A DNA stretch of 64,000 nt from Thermoplasmatales archaeon E-plasma (GTDB lineage Archaea > Thermoplasmatota > Thermoplasmata > Thermoplasmatales > Thermoplasmataceae): assembly GCA_000496135.1 (NCBI GenBank), contig KI542675.1, forward strand, positions 778,755 through 842,754, written 5' to 3'. Positions 36,974 through 46,246 of the stretch are shown piece after piece. Under the pieces are notes generated by a model. The model was given only the letters and a program-made list of their open reading frames with translations, ran no database searches and was not told the DNA's origin. The position numbers were made by a program, and so were the translations under genes. Within the stretch, counting starts at the first letter, position 1; each line of letters opens with the position of its first letter.

Positions 36974-37580
36974 AAAGTTATCAGGACAAAGTGTGGAGGT
37001 AGGTATTGTTACTCGGGAAATCATTCTTGATGAACTTCAAAAATCTGAAAAGTCGATTTCCGGGCTTCAAAAGGCTCTCAAGGAGAGAGGATATAACTAT
37101 CACAGGCTGGTCCTCACCGGTTATCTCAATGCTCTGGTAGATCTTGGAATCCTTGCTGAGAAAGAGATCAAGCCTTCCAGGATTTATTCCATAAGAGAAA
37201 ATCCCCAGAAGGATATTTATTATTTCCTTGGGGAAGCAATAAGAACTTTTAATGATGAAGAGGCCGGTGACGTTTGCCTTATTACATTATCATTTCTTTT
37301 TAACAGGCCGATATTTATGAGAGAAATAGAAAAGTGTGGTGTAGATTTACCCAGAAACTACAGGAAATCCAAATCACCAAAGAGAGATGAGTATTTGAAA
37401 AACCTTGACAACGATGGCATTAAAATTCCCCCGACAAATATGCTTGTAGAACCCACTTTCAATAACAAAGACACCCTGTTCAAAGCGCTTAAGATCATCA
37501 TATCATACTCTTACGATATCACCAGATATTCGTCACAGGATGCCGACTACTTTCAAAGGACACTTGAAGAAATGCAATAG
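36957..37580 (+). CDS. Winged-helix-like protein coupled to purB (207 aa)
   Basis: The first 80 residues (GIVTREIILDELQKSEKSI to LVDLGILAEKEI) look like a winged helix-turn-helix. The rest is helical and without recognised motif. The ATG lies inside the end of purB. A DNA-binding regulatory role is possible; the target cannot be guessed from sequence. Confidence 0.6.
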   Translation: MENNSEKLSGQSVEVGIVTREIILDELQKSEKSISGLQKALKERGYNYHRLVLTGYLNALVDLGILAEKEIKPSRIYSIRENPQKDIYYFLGEAIRTFNDEEAGDVCLITLSFLFNRPIFMREIEKCGVDLPRNYRKSKSPKRDEYLKNLDNDGIKIPPTNMLVEPTFNNKDTLFKALKIIISYSYDITRYSSQDADYFQRTLEEMQ

Positions 37581-37614
37581 AATTAATTTAATATACGAAA
37601 CAGATACAGTTTGA

Positions 37615-38673
37615 ATGAAACACTTACCCGGAGATTCCACATATACAGGCAAATTACCCATAGGATGCCAGATGTGCGCCAAAGGCGCCAAGATGGTTCT
37701 GTTTGTATCTGGTATTTGCGATGCAAAGTGTTTCTATTGCCCTCTGTCAGAGCAGAAAAAAATGAAGGATGTAATGTATGCTGACGAGATGCCGCTTGCA
37801 AATATGAGAGACGCTATTTACGAGGCAAGAATGATACAGGCAACAGGAACGGGCATTACCGGTGGTGATCCATTAAAATATTTTGAAAGAACCTCTGAAT
37901 ATATTAAAATATTAAAGGAGGAATTCGGAAATTCGCATCATATTCACCTTTATACCATAAGCGGATCAAAGGAGGCCATAGATACCACAGCTAAGGCAGG
38001 CCTTGATGAGATCAGGTTTCACCCGCCTGAGGAGATCTGGAGCGTTATGGATAAATCTGTTTTCAAGGATCGTATCAGATGGGCAAAAAACAATGGAATG
38101 GTTGTAGGGATTGAGGTTCCCAGTCTTCCTGGAAGGGATAAAGGTACGAAAGACCTCATCGATTTTGCAAGGAGAATGGAAGTCGAATTTGTAAATTTAA
38201 ACGAACTGGAATTTTCGGAAACAAACTTTGAACACCTGCTCGGCAGAAACTATTCAATTAAGAGTGATTATGAATCAGGAGCCATGGGAAGCCAGGAGCT
38301 TGCAATAAAGATGGTCAGGGAGCATCCCGAATATGCTGTTCATTATTGTTCTGCTGCTTTCAAGGATAGCGTACAGTTAAAAAACAGACTTAAGAGAAGG
38401 GCTAAAAATGCTGCAAGACCCATAGATGTTGTCACAAAGGATGGAACCATAATCAAGGGGATTGTGGAAGGTCCCAACATTTATGAGATCAGAGAAGAGC
38501 TCATAAGGATAGGAATGGACCCTGTTGATATACACATAAACCCTGTGAGGAAGAGAGTTGAGATTCCGCCATGGGTCATTGAGGATCTTAAGGGAAAAAC
38601 AGATTACGAACTTTACGAGATAGAGGAATATCCAACATGGGATGCAATTGAAGTCGAAAGAGTGAAGATTTAA
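37615..38673 (+). CDS. Radical SAM protein (PflA-related, COG2108-like)
   Basis: A 352-residue radical SAM enzyme with the 4Fe-4S motif CDAKCFYC (Cys37, Cys41, Cys44), preceded by an extra Cys pair in CQMCAKG (Cys19, Cys22). The GTGITGGDP segment is the SAM-binding glycine motif. It matches the archaeal group described as related to pyruvate formate-lyase activating enzyme, whose reaction is unknown. It follows the winged-helix-like gene by 34 bases and is convergent with the dph6 gene, overlapping by 4. Confidence 0.82.
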   Translation: MKHLPGDSTYTGKLPIGCQMCAKGAKMVLFVSGICDAKCFYCPLSEQKKMKDVMYADEMPLANMRDAIYEARMIQATGTGITGGDPLKYFERTSEYIKILKEEFGNSHHIHLYTISGSKEAIDTTAKAGLDEIRFHPPEEIWSVMDKSVFKDRIRWAKNNGMVVGIEVPSLPGRDKGTKDLIDFARRMEVEFVNLNELEFSETNFEHLLGRNYSIKSDYESGAMGSQELAIKMVREHPEYAVHYCSAAFKDSVQLKNRLKRRAKNAARPIDVVTKDGTIIKGIVEGPNIYEIREELIRIGMDPVDIHINPVRKRVEIPPWVIEDLKGKTDYELYEIEEYPTWDAIEVERVKI

Positions 38674-39317
38674 AAATTCTTTCTCAGATCCTCTATTATC
38701 AGTGCACCGCTTGAACCTGAATAATGTTTTCTGTATTTTTTAATTTCAAGATTTCGTGAGCCATAACCGGTAACAAATGATTCATACTCCCCTCCTTCTC
38801 CTGTAATATTAAGACCATATTTTTTTTCAAGCAGTTTTAAACTCTCAATTGTTCCCTCATCAATTCTTCTGCCAAGAAATTCTTCACCAAGGCCTTCTGC
38901 ACCTACAGCTACTATGACAGGTCTGATTCCCTTCTGCATTATCTCTTCCATTACAATATCCTGTGCTACTCTCCATAGGGGAGAATAGCATAGCATTTCA
39001 TGTGCAGTACAGATCATTTCGAGCTTATTTCTCTGGTAATTTGAAGCAATGGCCCCATTTATAAGAGCCAGATTTTCATTTTCCATTGACAATCCCGCAA
39101 TGATATCTTCAAAATCCGATTCCCTGCAGAATATGGTTTTCAGGTCAATTAATCCGGCTACCTCCTCTGCTAGCTTAGCGTTTGGTACGTGAAACATCAT
39201 TGAATCTTCATCCGGTATGACAGTTATGGCAGAAATAACTTCAAAACCCTGTTCCATGGCAATAAGTGTCGCCAGGAATGAATCTTTTCCTCCTGATAAG
39301 AGACTTATAGCTTTCAT
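38670..39317 (-). CDS. dph6: Diphthine-ammonia ligase
   Basis: A PP-loop ATPase that performs the last amidation step of diphthamide on elongation factor 2. The PP-loop is SGGKDS near the N-terminus, and the GAIASNYQRNKLE and GGEYESFVT motifs are typical of Dph6. I use the ATG at 39317 (215 residues); an in-frame TTG two codons upstream is a less likely start. No second RidA-like domain is present, as usual in archaea. Confidence 0.88.
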   Translation of the reverse strand: MKAISLLSGGKDSFLATLIAMEQGFEVISAITVIPDEDSMMFHVPNAKLAEEVAGLIDLKTIFCRESDFEDIIAGLSMENENLALINGAIASNYQRNKLEMICTAHEMLCYSPLWRVAQDIVMEEIMQKGIRPVIVAVGAEGLGEEFLGRRIDEGTIESLKLLEKKYGLNITGEGGEYESFVTGYGSRNLEIKKYRKHYSGSSGALIIEDLRKNF

Positions 39318-39364
39318 AGACAAAACAATCTTATATATTCTTTAACTATATCAAAAAGAGGTAT

Positions 39365-39832
39365 ATGACACTAAAAAATGGAGATAAAGCACCAGAATTT
39401 GAAACAGTTGATTCCAGTCTTAAGGTAAAGAAACTGAGTGATTATAAGGGAAATAAGGTTGTTCTAGCTTTCTTTCCGGGAGCATTCACTGGAGTTTGTA
39501 CAAAAGAAATGTGCAATTTTAGAGATTCCATGCAGAACTTCAATAAGTTGAATGCCAAGGTTGTCGGGATAAGTGTTGATCAGCCATTCTCGCTTGCTCA
39601 GTTTGGGAAAGAGAATAAACTGAATTTTGATCTTCTCAGTGATCATACAAGGGAAATAAGCAGAAAGTATGGTGGCCTTCACATGGATTTCGCCGGCGCC
39701 AGGCAGCTTACTGCTTCAAAGAGAGCTGTTTATGTTCTTGATAAGGACGGAAAGATAATATATAACTGGGTATCAGAGAATCCCGGTGTGGAACCTAATT
39801 ACAAAGAAATAGAGGAAGCTCTGAAAAACTAG
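39365..39832 (+). CDS. Peroxiredoxin (BCP/PrxQ type)
   Basis: A 155-residue thioredoxin-fold peroxidase that reduces peroxides with thiol electrons. The peroxidatic cysteine is Cys45 in FPGAFTGVC and a second Cys at 50 (KEMC) is placed to be the resolving residue, the atypical 2-Cys PrxQ pattern. It is divergent from dph6 with 47 bases between starts. Confidence 0.93.
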   Translation: MTLKNGDKAPEFETVDSSLKVKKLSDYKGNKVVLAFFPGAFTGVCTKEMCNFRDSMQNFNKLNAKVVGISVDQPFSLAQFGKENKLNFDLLSDHTREISRKYGGLHMDFAGARQLTASKRAVYVLDKDGKIIYNWVSENPGVEPNYKEIEEALKN

Positions 39833-39920
39833 TAGCATCTCTAACTTTCTCCCTTATTTTCTATTTGTATGACCCTTTCACTGATTTGTAAAGATTAATA
39901 AGATCATCTAACATTATTGG

Positions 39921-40163
39921 TTGATAACTTTGGTCGTTGCCTTCATATTGATAAAAGAAAAACCTGGATTCGAAGTGGCACTTCAGGATGGTTTGAAGAA
40001 TGTAGATGGTGTATTGGAAATTTATACACTCTTCGGGGAATATGATATAATAATCAAGGTGGAAACCAGGGATTATAAGGAGCTTGAGCAGCTAATTGTT
40101 AAGAAGATTAGAAATATGCCCGGAATTATAGATACAAAGACTCTGACCGGGATAACACTATAA
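39921..40163 (+). CDS. Stand-alone Lrp/AsnC effector (RAM) domain protein
   Basis: An 80-residue protein that is just the ligand-binding RAM domain of Lrp/AsnC regulators (VEIYTLFGEYDIIIKVE-like core) without the helix-turn-helix. Such proteins oligomerise and may sense amino acids or modulate full-length Lrp proteins. The start is a TTG at 39921 in the frame; no ATG is available. Confidence 0.8.
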   Translation: MITLVVAFILIKEKPGFEVALQDGLKNVDGVLEIYTLFGEYDIIIKVETRDYKELEQLIVKKIRNMPGIIDTKTLTGITL

Positions 40164-40277
40164 CTTAATGTAAATAGTTAGTAGTCCATGCCTTAAATCT
40201 AAAACCAACTATTACGGGTTATATTTTGATTTAAGATTTTTGATCTAAAGTTAAGTAAGCGTTTGTAATTTAGTAAC

Positions 40278-41132
40278 ATGAAACAGATAATGCGAATGAT
40301 AATTGTTGCTGTCATTGCTGCAGGAATCTCTGTTCCATTGGCTTACTATGCCATAAATCTTAATTCCAGTTCAAATTCAATTAATATCGCTTCATTTATC
40401 CCCTATAATTCAGAAATAGCCGTAAGATTTAATCTCAATGGCAGTTCTTATTATTTTGCAGCATTGAATGGAACATATGGTGGTGTCGTTCCGCTTTCCA
40501 CTTCATCTCTGGATTCTGCCGTAAGCGGAGTATCCAGTGGATCCAATGTTTCCTCTGCTCCAAATATTACAATCAATTATTATGAAACATATGATGGCTT
40601 CGATGTATACACGTTAAGCAATCTATCCAGTGGAAATTTAACTTCAAATCTTCAGAATATATATTCAGTGAAGTCGAACCCCCTTGAAATTCTAAAACTG
40701 GTAGAACTTACAAATGCAACGATCTATTTTACAGCACTGTCTGGAAATGATATTCTGCTCGGTAACCTTAATTTTATAAATACCTCGCTTTTCCTGCACT
40801 CCAGAGGAGATTCATATGCAGGTTTTAATTATCTTTATGCCAGTGAAAACATTTCCTTTGTTATTGGAAATGCCAGTAAAACATACAACTCAATGAACGG
40901 ATTTATTAATTATTCAAGCACGTTCCTGAACTTTCAATTTAATACTTCTTCCCTGTTGAATCATACAAAACAGATACATAGCATTTTAAATATGACAGGA
41001 GTTCCCTCAACTTTCAATATTACTAAACAATCAATTTCAATATCAATTAAAATAGGGTTGAAGCAATATGATGAAGCATTCACGATTCTGAAGAAACTTG
41101 AAACAATGAAAACATCACTTTTAGGTGCATAA
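40278..41132 (+). CDS. Secreted/membrane-anchored protein of an ABC transporter operon
   Basis: An N-terminal membrane segment (about residues 5-26) is followed by a Ser/Asn-rich extracellular domain of about 250 residues without known motifs. It overlaps the ABC permease gene, so it is probably an accessory or substrate-interacting surface protein of that transporter. Asn-X-Ser/Thr sites are frequent, as in glycosylated surface proteins of this order. Confidence 0.7.
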   Translation: MKQIMRMIIVAVIAAGISVPLAYYAINLNSSSNSINIASFIPYNSEIAVRFNLNGSSYYFAALNGTYGGVVPLSTSSLDSAVSGVSSGSNVSSAPNITINYYETYDGFDVYTLSNLSSGNLTSNLQNIYSVKSNPLEILKLVELTNATIYFTALSGNDILLGNLNFINTSLFLHSRGDSYAGFNYLYASENISFVIGNASKTYNSMNGFINYSSTFLNFQFNTSSLLNHTKQIHSILNMTGVPSTFNITKQSISISIKIGLKQYDEAFTILKKLETMKTSLLGA

Positions 41133-41973
41133 ATTGTTTCGCTCGTTAACCCTGTTCTATGAGTCTTACACATATTATTTTAAAAATTACTACCGGTCCA
41201 GAAGCTTCTATATTATGCTCATAATCACAATACTTGTATCTTTGCTTCTTACCTATTTTACATTCACATATATACCAAAACTGCCATCATTATTTTCTAA
41301 CTTTAAGGGATTCTTCAACACGCCGGGTTTTTCCCAGCGTCTGGTTGGATTTCTCTGGTCCTTTGTTCTTCTTGATCTCCCTGTTTTTGCTTCAGTATTC
41401 TTTGGCTCCCCTGCAATTTCCAGTGAGATAGAGACCAGAACAGCGTTTTATGTCTTTCCTCTTCCAATACCGAGATATATCCTGCTTCTCTCAAAGTATT
41501 TCGCAGCGGTATCTGTTACAATAGCGGTAATAATGGTATATCTTGTGGTGCAGGGCATAGTATTTTATATGGTTTTTAACGGTATTCTGCTGCTTCCTTT
41601 TTTCCTCAGCATGGGTCTTACGATCCTTTTTATTTTTTCAATTGTGGCGGTAACGTTTCTTGTGAGTACAATCTTTAACAAAAACACCTATGCCTATATT
41701 TCTGTATTTCTGCTTTACTTCCTCATATTCAATGCATATTCCATTATTTCTGAGGTATTATACAAGGTTGTTCCATACTATCTCCTCAACAACTCAGCCT
41801 CCATAATCGAAAGAGTATATCTGAATATATCAACAGGCTTTGGAAGTTTCACTGTAACACCAGACGGAGCCGGATATTCTGACATTTTAACATCTTTAAT
41901 CATAATGCTTCTTTATACCATCGTTTCACTTGCAGGAGCTCTTCTTTTATTCGAGAGAAAGGAGGTTAAATAA
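41125..41973 (+). CDS. ABC-2 type transporter permease
   Basis: A 282-residue protein with six membrane segments of the ABC-2 exporter type, including the GSPAISSEIETRTAFYVFPLPIPR cytoplasmic stretch typical of NosY/NatB-like permeases. The start is a GTG overlapping the end of the preceding gene. It pairs with the ATPase gene that follows at once. Confidence 0.85.
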   Translation: MHKLFRSLTLFYESYTYYFKNYYRSRSFYIMLIITILVSLLLTYFTFTYIPKLPSLFSNFKGFFNTPGFSQRLVGFLWSFVLLDLPVFASVFFGSPAISSEIETRTAFYVFPLPIPRYILLLSKYFAAVSVTIAVIMVYLVVQGIVFYMVFNGILLLPFFLSMGLTILFIFSIVAVTFLVSTIFNKNTYAYISVFLLYFLIFNAYSIISEVLYKVVPYYLLNNSASIIERVYLNISTGFGSFTVTPDGAGYSDILTSLIIMLLYTIVSLAGALLLFERKEVK

Positions 41974-42872
41974 TGCCTCAAATAGAAATTACCAACCTCA
42001 CAAAAAGATACGGAAAACTTGAGGCGTTATCAGATTTCAACCTTCAAATAGATCAGCCACAATGTGTAAGCATTCTCGGGCCAAACGGAGCAGGAAAGAC
42101 CACACTTCTTAAGACTCTTACAAACATAATTAAACCCACTTCCGGTTCTGTGACTATTGATGGCATATCTGTGTCAGAGAATCCCATGCTTGCTTTGCAG
42201 AGCGTGGGAACCCTCATCGAACAACCTGAATTTTATCCTTATCTTACAGGAAGGGAGGTTATAGAATTTGCCGCAAGGGTTAAAGGAGCAAACAGGGCAA
42301 AAATTAAGGAGGAACTGGATCATCTGTCAAATCTTCTTTCAATGGAAGAGTATCTGGAAAGAAAGACAGGTACATATTCCAGAGGAATGAAACAAAGGGT
42401 ATGTCTTGCTGTGGCGCTTGTAATGGAACCCATGATACTTATTCTGGATGAGCCAACCTTTGGCCTTGACCCGAGGGGAATGAAGGAGGTCAGAGACCTT
42501 ATAATCAATCTAAAAAAAGAAAGGGATATTATAATATTGATGAGCACACATTTGATTTCTGAAGCAAAGGAGGTTTCAGACAGAGTAATTATCGTAGACA
42601 GGGGAAAGAAGATTTACGATACAGCTAATGAGAGTAACGACAATGTTGTTAAGGTAACACTGGAGACTCCCATAGATATTAAACATGTGAATATGAAACT
42701 TGAAAATGTTCAATTAACCTTTCTGAATGAATCCACATTTTTATTAAAATTATTGAATGGTATGGACAATTCAAAGGCAATAAGTCAACTTTTAAGCCTT
42801 GGCTACAAAGTAAAATGGGCTGAGCCGTACAATGATATAGAGGAAAAGTATCTCAAATCGGTTTCACTCTAA
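41973..42872 (+). CDS. ABC transporter ATP-binding protein
   Basis: A 299-residue ABC ATPase: Walker A GPNGAGKT (about residues 35-42), Q-loop near LIEQPEF, signature YSRGMKQRV in place of the standard LSGGQ, Walker B LILDEPTFGLDP and the switch His in STHLI. About 85 further residues form a C-terminal domain common in drug/antibiotic exporters. The ATG overlaps the permease stop (TAATG) and has GGAGG ahead. Substrate unknown. Confidence 0.92.
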   Translation: MPQIEITNLTKRYGKLEALSDFNLQIDQPQCVSILGPNGAGKTTLLKTLTNIIKPTSGSVTIDGISVSENPMLALQSVGTLIEQPEFYPYLTGREVIEFAARVKGANRAKIKEELDHLSNLLSMEEYLERKTGTYSRGMKQRVCLAVALVMEPMILILDEPTFGLDPRGMKEVRDLIINLKKERDIIILMSTHLISEAKEVSDRVIIVDRGKKIYDTANESNDNVVKVTLETPIDIKHVNMKLENVQLTFLNESTFLLKLLNGMDNSKAISQLLSLGYKVKWAEPYNDIEEKYLKSVSL

Positions 42873-42912
42873 TATTACTCAACGGAATATGCAATTAAAT
42901 AATTAATTAATA

Positions 42913-44265
42913 ATGAGAAAATCTGACCCTTTATCAATGGAAAATATAGGAGTTCAAAGGGAGAGGAAACTTGTTATTAAGGCAGGAGGTTCCATACTGA
43001 GCCATGGAGCATCATTTGAAAGTACTGCGAATTCCATTATGTCACATCTTGATACTTATGACCGCATCTTCGTGGTTGTATCTGCACCCAATGGAATTAC
43101 TGATATGATAACCAGGTTACTGGATTCTCCTGATGAATCTGAATCGGTAATGATACTGAACAGGATAAGGGAAAACCTGCTATTGACTGGATGTTCCAGA
43201 GACCAGGCAGATTCAACGCTTGAAAATATTATTACCTATTCCTCCCTGTTCAGTAGAACTGGTAAATCTGCTTATAGGGATCTTGCACTTATACAGGGCG
43301 AATTGTTCAGTTCAATGAAACTGGAATCCGTTTTAAGACAAAATGGATCAAATAGTGCTGGAATCATGTACCCTTCAAGATTCCTTTCATTTAGAAGAAA
43401 TTCGAAGAATGAGCTGGAATTAGATCAACTAAAGACTGAATCTTCATTTAAATCTCTTTTGAAATTAATGGACAGTTATAGAATATTAATCGTCCCCGGA
43501 TTTTATGGTAAAAATGGAAAAGGCAGGATAATTACAATTGGCCGTGGCGGTTCAGATCTTACAGCCTCAATAATGTCAATCTTAACGCACGCGGATAAAC
43601 TGGAATTCTGGAAAGATGTAAATGGTATATATTCAATGGATCCCAGGCATTATTCCGGTAGCGTGAGAATACCTGAGATATCCATGCAAAACGCAGCGCT
43701 TCTTGATCTTCTGGGTTCACGGATTCTCCAGGAGCGCTCCATAACCTCACTGCTGAATCACAATGATCTCCCTAGTATAGAGGTAAAAGCAACTGCTTCA
43801 AAGGACAGTGGAACCATTCTGGGGAATAAGAACGCTTTCGATTTCCTAATAAGCATTCTTGATAATGCCAGTATTCGTATATACCTGAAAAAGTTCGACC
43901 GCATTAACCCATTGAAACTTCAAAATATATCCAGTTCAACTCACATTTCAGTAGGTCATAACCTGTTTATGGAGATCAGCAGGGGAAGCTTTAAGAGAAT
44001 GAATCAAACCACATCAACTGTTCTGTCAACAAAATTTCATATCTCGCTCATATCAATATTCATAGGAGATTATCTGGGAAGATACTCATATTCCTTCTTT
44101 AAGAGGTTAAAATTATCCATTGGGAAGAGTTTTCCTGAATCTGACATATATTACAGTCAGGAACTGAATATCATCTTCATTCCAGGATCCTTTGAAATTA
44201 AACATGGAATTTTAAATTGTATAAAGGAGACTGCACAGGAGGTTCAGGAGTCATGGACAAAATGA
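42913..44265 (+). CDS. Aspartokinase
   Basis: A 450-residue aspartate kinase, the first step to threonine, methionine and lysine. The N-terminal KAGGSILSHG is the kinase phosphate loop, the IGRGGSDLTASIMS segment the substrate/ATP motif, and FWKDVNGIYSMDPR is characteristic. The C-terminal 140 residues form the ACT region that usually binds a feedback inhibitor. It is the first gene of a four-gene aspartate-family operon and overlaps the next gene. Confidence 0.92.
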   Translation: MRKSDPLSMENIGVQRERKLVIKAGGSILSHGASFESTANSIMSHLDTYDRIFVVVSAPNGITDMITRLLDSPDESESVMILNRIRENLLLTGCSRDQADSTLENIITYSSLFSRTGKSAYRDLALIQGELFSSMKLESVLRQNGSNSAGIMYPSRFLSFRRNSKNELELDQLKTESSFKSLLKLMDSYRILIVPGFYGKNGKGRIITIGRGGSDLTASIMSILTHADKLEFWKDVNGIYSMDPRHYSGSVRIPEISMQNAALLDLLGSRILQERSITSLLNHNDLPSIEVKATASKDSGTILGNKNAFDFLISILDNASIRIYLKKFDRINPLKLQNISSSTHISVGHNLFMEISRGSFKRMNQTTSTVLSTKFHISLISIFIGDYLGRYSYSFFKRLKLSIGKSFPESDIYYSQELNIIFIPGSFEIKHGILNCIKETAQEVQESWTK

Positions 44266-45305
44266 ATGTTGCCATACTTGGTTCAACCGGTATTGTTGGT
44301 CAGACCTTTATTCAACTTCTTCAAAGAAATCCTAAGTTTCACATAGAGGATGTTTACTCCAGTGGTGAAAAGGCAGGGAAAGCTTACGGAGATATTGTTA
44401 ACTGGAATATGGATGAATTGGTTCCAGCTGAAATTGAGTCAATGAAAATTAAGTCGCTGGAAGAATTCATGACATTCAGAAGCAAATACGATCTTGTTTT
44501 TTCGGCCCTTCCCTCTGAGGCGCATGCTGCAGAGGAGAAAATTGCGGAGTATCTTCCGGTTATTACAAAGTCATCATACCACAGGCATGCGAAAGATGTT
44601 CCTCTGGTAATACCTGAATTGAATATTGATCACCATAAAATAATAGAATATCAGAGAAAAAAAAGAAATTACCATGGTTTTATTGCATCAGAACCTAACT
44701 GCAGCAGTGTGCCAATAGCTCTTGTTCTTGATGCTCTCCGGTATTTCTCCGTATCTGATATCCGTGTTGTAACAATGCAATCAATCAGCGGTGCAGGTAT
44801 TAATGGTGTTTCACCTCTGGATATCATGGGAAATTTGATCCCGAATATTACGGGGGAAGCAGATAAAATAAAATCAGAAATACCAAAGATACTGGGAAGA
44901 GTAAATGAACTTTCAACAGAAATAGACCAGGATAAAATGGAGATCTGGGCTCAATGTAACCGTATTCCTGTTCTCAGAAATCACGTTGAATCTCTATCCA
45001 TGAAAGTTTCCGGTGAAATTTCTCCCGAACAGATCAGGGAAGCGCTGGAGAAATACAAAGGTTCGCCGGGTTATACCAGAATAAGGCATGGTAATCCAAT
45101 ATTCAGATTAAGTGAAAAACCTTTATTTCCTCAACCCAGGGATCTGATTCACATTAAAGATGACATGAAAGTCCTTATGGGTCAGTTATACCTGAAAGAT
45201 GGAATATTCTCATGTGTTTGTACCTCATCCAACCTGATAAGGGGTGCTGCAGGAAATTCAATATTGCATGCGGAAATACTGAAAGAGGAAGGATACATTT
45301 CATGA
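44253..45305 (+). CDS. asd: Aspartate-semialdehyde dehydrogenase
   Basis: A 350-residue enzyme reducing aspartyl phosphate to the semialdehyde with NADPH. The N-terminal Rossmann loop GSTGIVGQ, the catalytic Cys in ASEPNCSSVP (about residue 150) and the conserved QSISGAG are seen. I place the start at the ATG at 44253, because GGAGG lies about ten bases before it; an in-frame upstream ATG at 44217 sits inside aspartokinase with no such site. The end overlaps homoserine kinase as ATGA. Confidence 0.94.
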   Translation: MDKMNVAILGSTGIVGQTFIQLLQRNPKFHIEDVYSSGEKAGKAYGDIVNWNMDELVPAEIESMKIKSLEEFMTFRSKYDLVFSALPSEAHAAEEKIAEYLPVITKSSYHRHAKDVPLVIPELNIDHHKIIEYQRKKRNYHGFIASEPNCSSVPIALVLDALRYFSVSDIRVVTMQSISGAGINGVSPLDIMGNLIPNITGEADKIKSEIPKILGRVNELSTEIDQDKMEIWAQCNRIPVLRNHVESLSMKVSGEISPEQIREALEKYKGSPGYTRIRHGNPIFRLSEKPLFPQPRDLIHIKDDMKVLMGQLYLKDGIFSCVCTSSNLIRGAAGNSILHAEILKEEGYIS

Positions 45306-46246
45306 CTTTAATGAAAAGAGAGAAGGTAACATCGAGGGCAAACTGCTCATCAGCCAACATTGGATCTGGATTCGATGTTGCCGGGATCTGCTTTAACAAT
45401 TTCTATGATGAGATGACTCTTTCTGTGGAGGATGATCAGGATATTCCAGTTAAAATAGTGCACGACGACAGAGAAATAGATGTTAGCAGGAACACTGCAG
45501 GGTCAGTTATTGAAGAGATTAGAAGGCTTTATAAAATCACCGATAAAATCAAGGTATCACTCACCAGGGGAATACCCATTGGCCGTGGACTTGGCAGCAG
45601 TGCAGCCTCAGCTGCAGCAGCTGCAATAGCCATGAATGAGATATTTGGTATTGGATTGAGTAAGGCAGAGCTGGCATTTCTGTCAGGGAACGCAGAAAAA
45701 GTTTCATCCGGCTCTCCCCACTGGGATAATGCATGCGCTTCTATTTACGGAAATTGCACATTCAATATATCCACTGATCCATTTAAGGTCTCCAGTTTTA
45801 AAGTTTCGGAAAACCTTTTTTTCGGCATAATAATGCCTGAGATTATCATATACAGGAAGACATTTACTGCCAGGTCAATGCTGCCGGATAATATTCCCCT
45901 GAAAACAGCAATTGCAATGTCCAGAAACATTACAGCGTTAATGGAATCTCTAAGGAATGGTGATATGAAATTACTCGGTCAGGTAATGAAAAGAGCAGTT
46001 GTTGATAATTACAGAATCAGGATGTTTCCATATCTTGATGAGCTGCGAAAAGCATTTGAAAGTGATATGAACATCGGATGGTGTCTCAGCGGTGCCGGGC
46101 CATCTATTCTTATTGCTTCAAACGATCATGAAGAATTGCTTTCAGGCATGGAACAGGCTTCAGATATATTTAGAGATCTCTCTATTCCTCTGTCGAAAAG
46201 AGAGATGCAAATCGGGGATGGTGCAGGTATTGTCAATGTGGGATGA
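45302..46246 (+). CDS. thrB: Homoserine kinase
   Basis: A 314-residue GHMP kinase that makes O-phosphohomoserine. The ATP loop is GRGLGSSAASAAAAA (about residues 97-111), the N-terminal SANIGSGFDVAG and C-terminal LSGAGPSIL motifs complete the family signature. The start is the ATG at 45302, overlapping the previous stop as ATGA; the longer frame from 45212 is not needed. Homoserine dehydrogenase is not encoded next to it. Confidence 0.94.
   Translation: MTLMKREKVTSRANCSSANIGSGFDVAGICFNNFYDEMTLSVEDDQDIPVKIVHDDREIDVSRNTAGSVIEEIRRLYKITDKIKVSLTRGIPIGRGLGSSAASAAAAAIAMNEIFGIGLSKAELAFLSGNAEKVSSGSPHWDNACASIYGNCTFNISTDPFKVSSFKVSENLFFGIIMPEIIIYRKTFTARSMLPDNIPLKTAIAMSRNITALMESLRNGDMKLLGQVMKRAVVDNYRIRMFPYLDELRKAFESDMNIGWCLSGAGPSILIASNDHEELLSGMEQASDIFRDLSIPLSKREMQIGDGAGIVNVG

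Noticed and set aside
45212-45301. N-terminal extension of homoserine kinase
   Set aside because: It lies inside the ASA dehydrogenase gene; the ATGA overlap at 45302 gives the expected family start.
46092-46235. N-terminal extension of the cystathionine-synthase-like gene
   Set aside because: The extra residues come from reading homoserine kinase in another frame; the family N-terminus fits the ATG at 46236.
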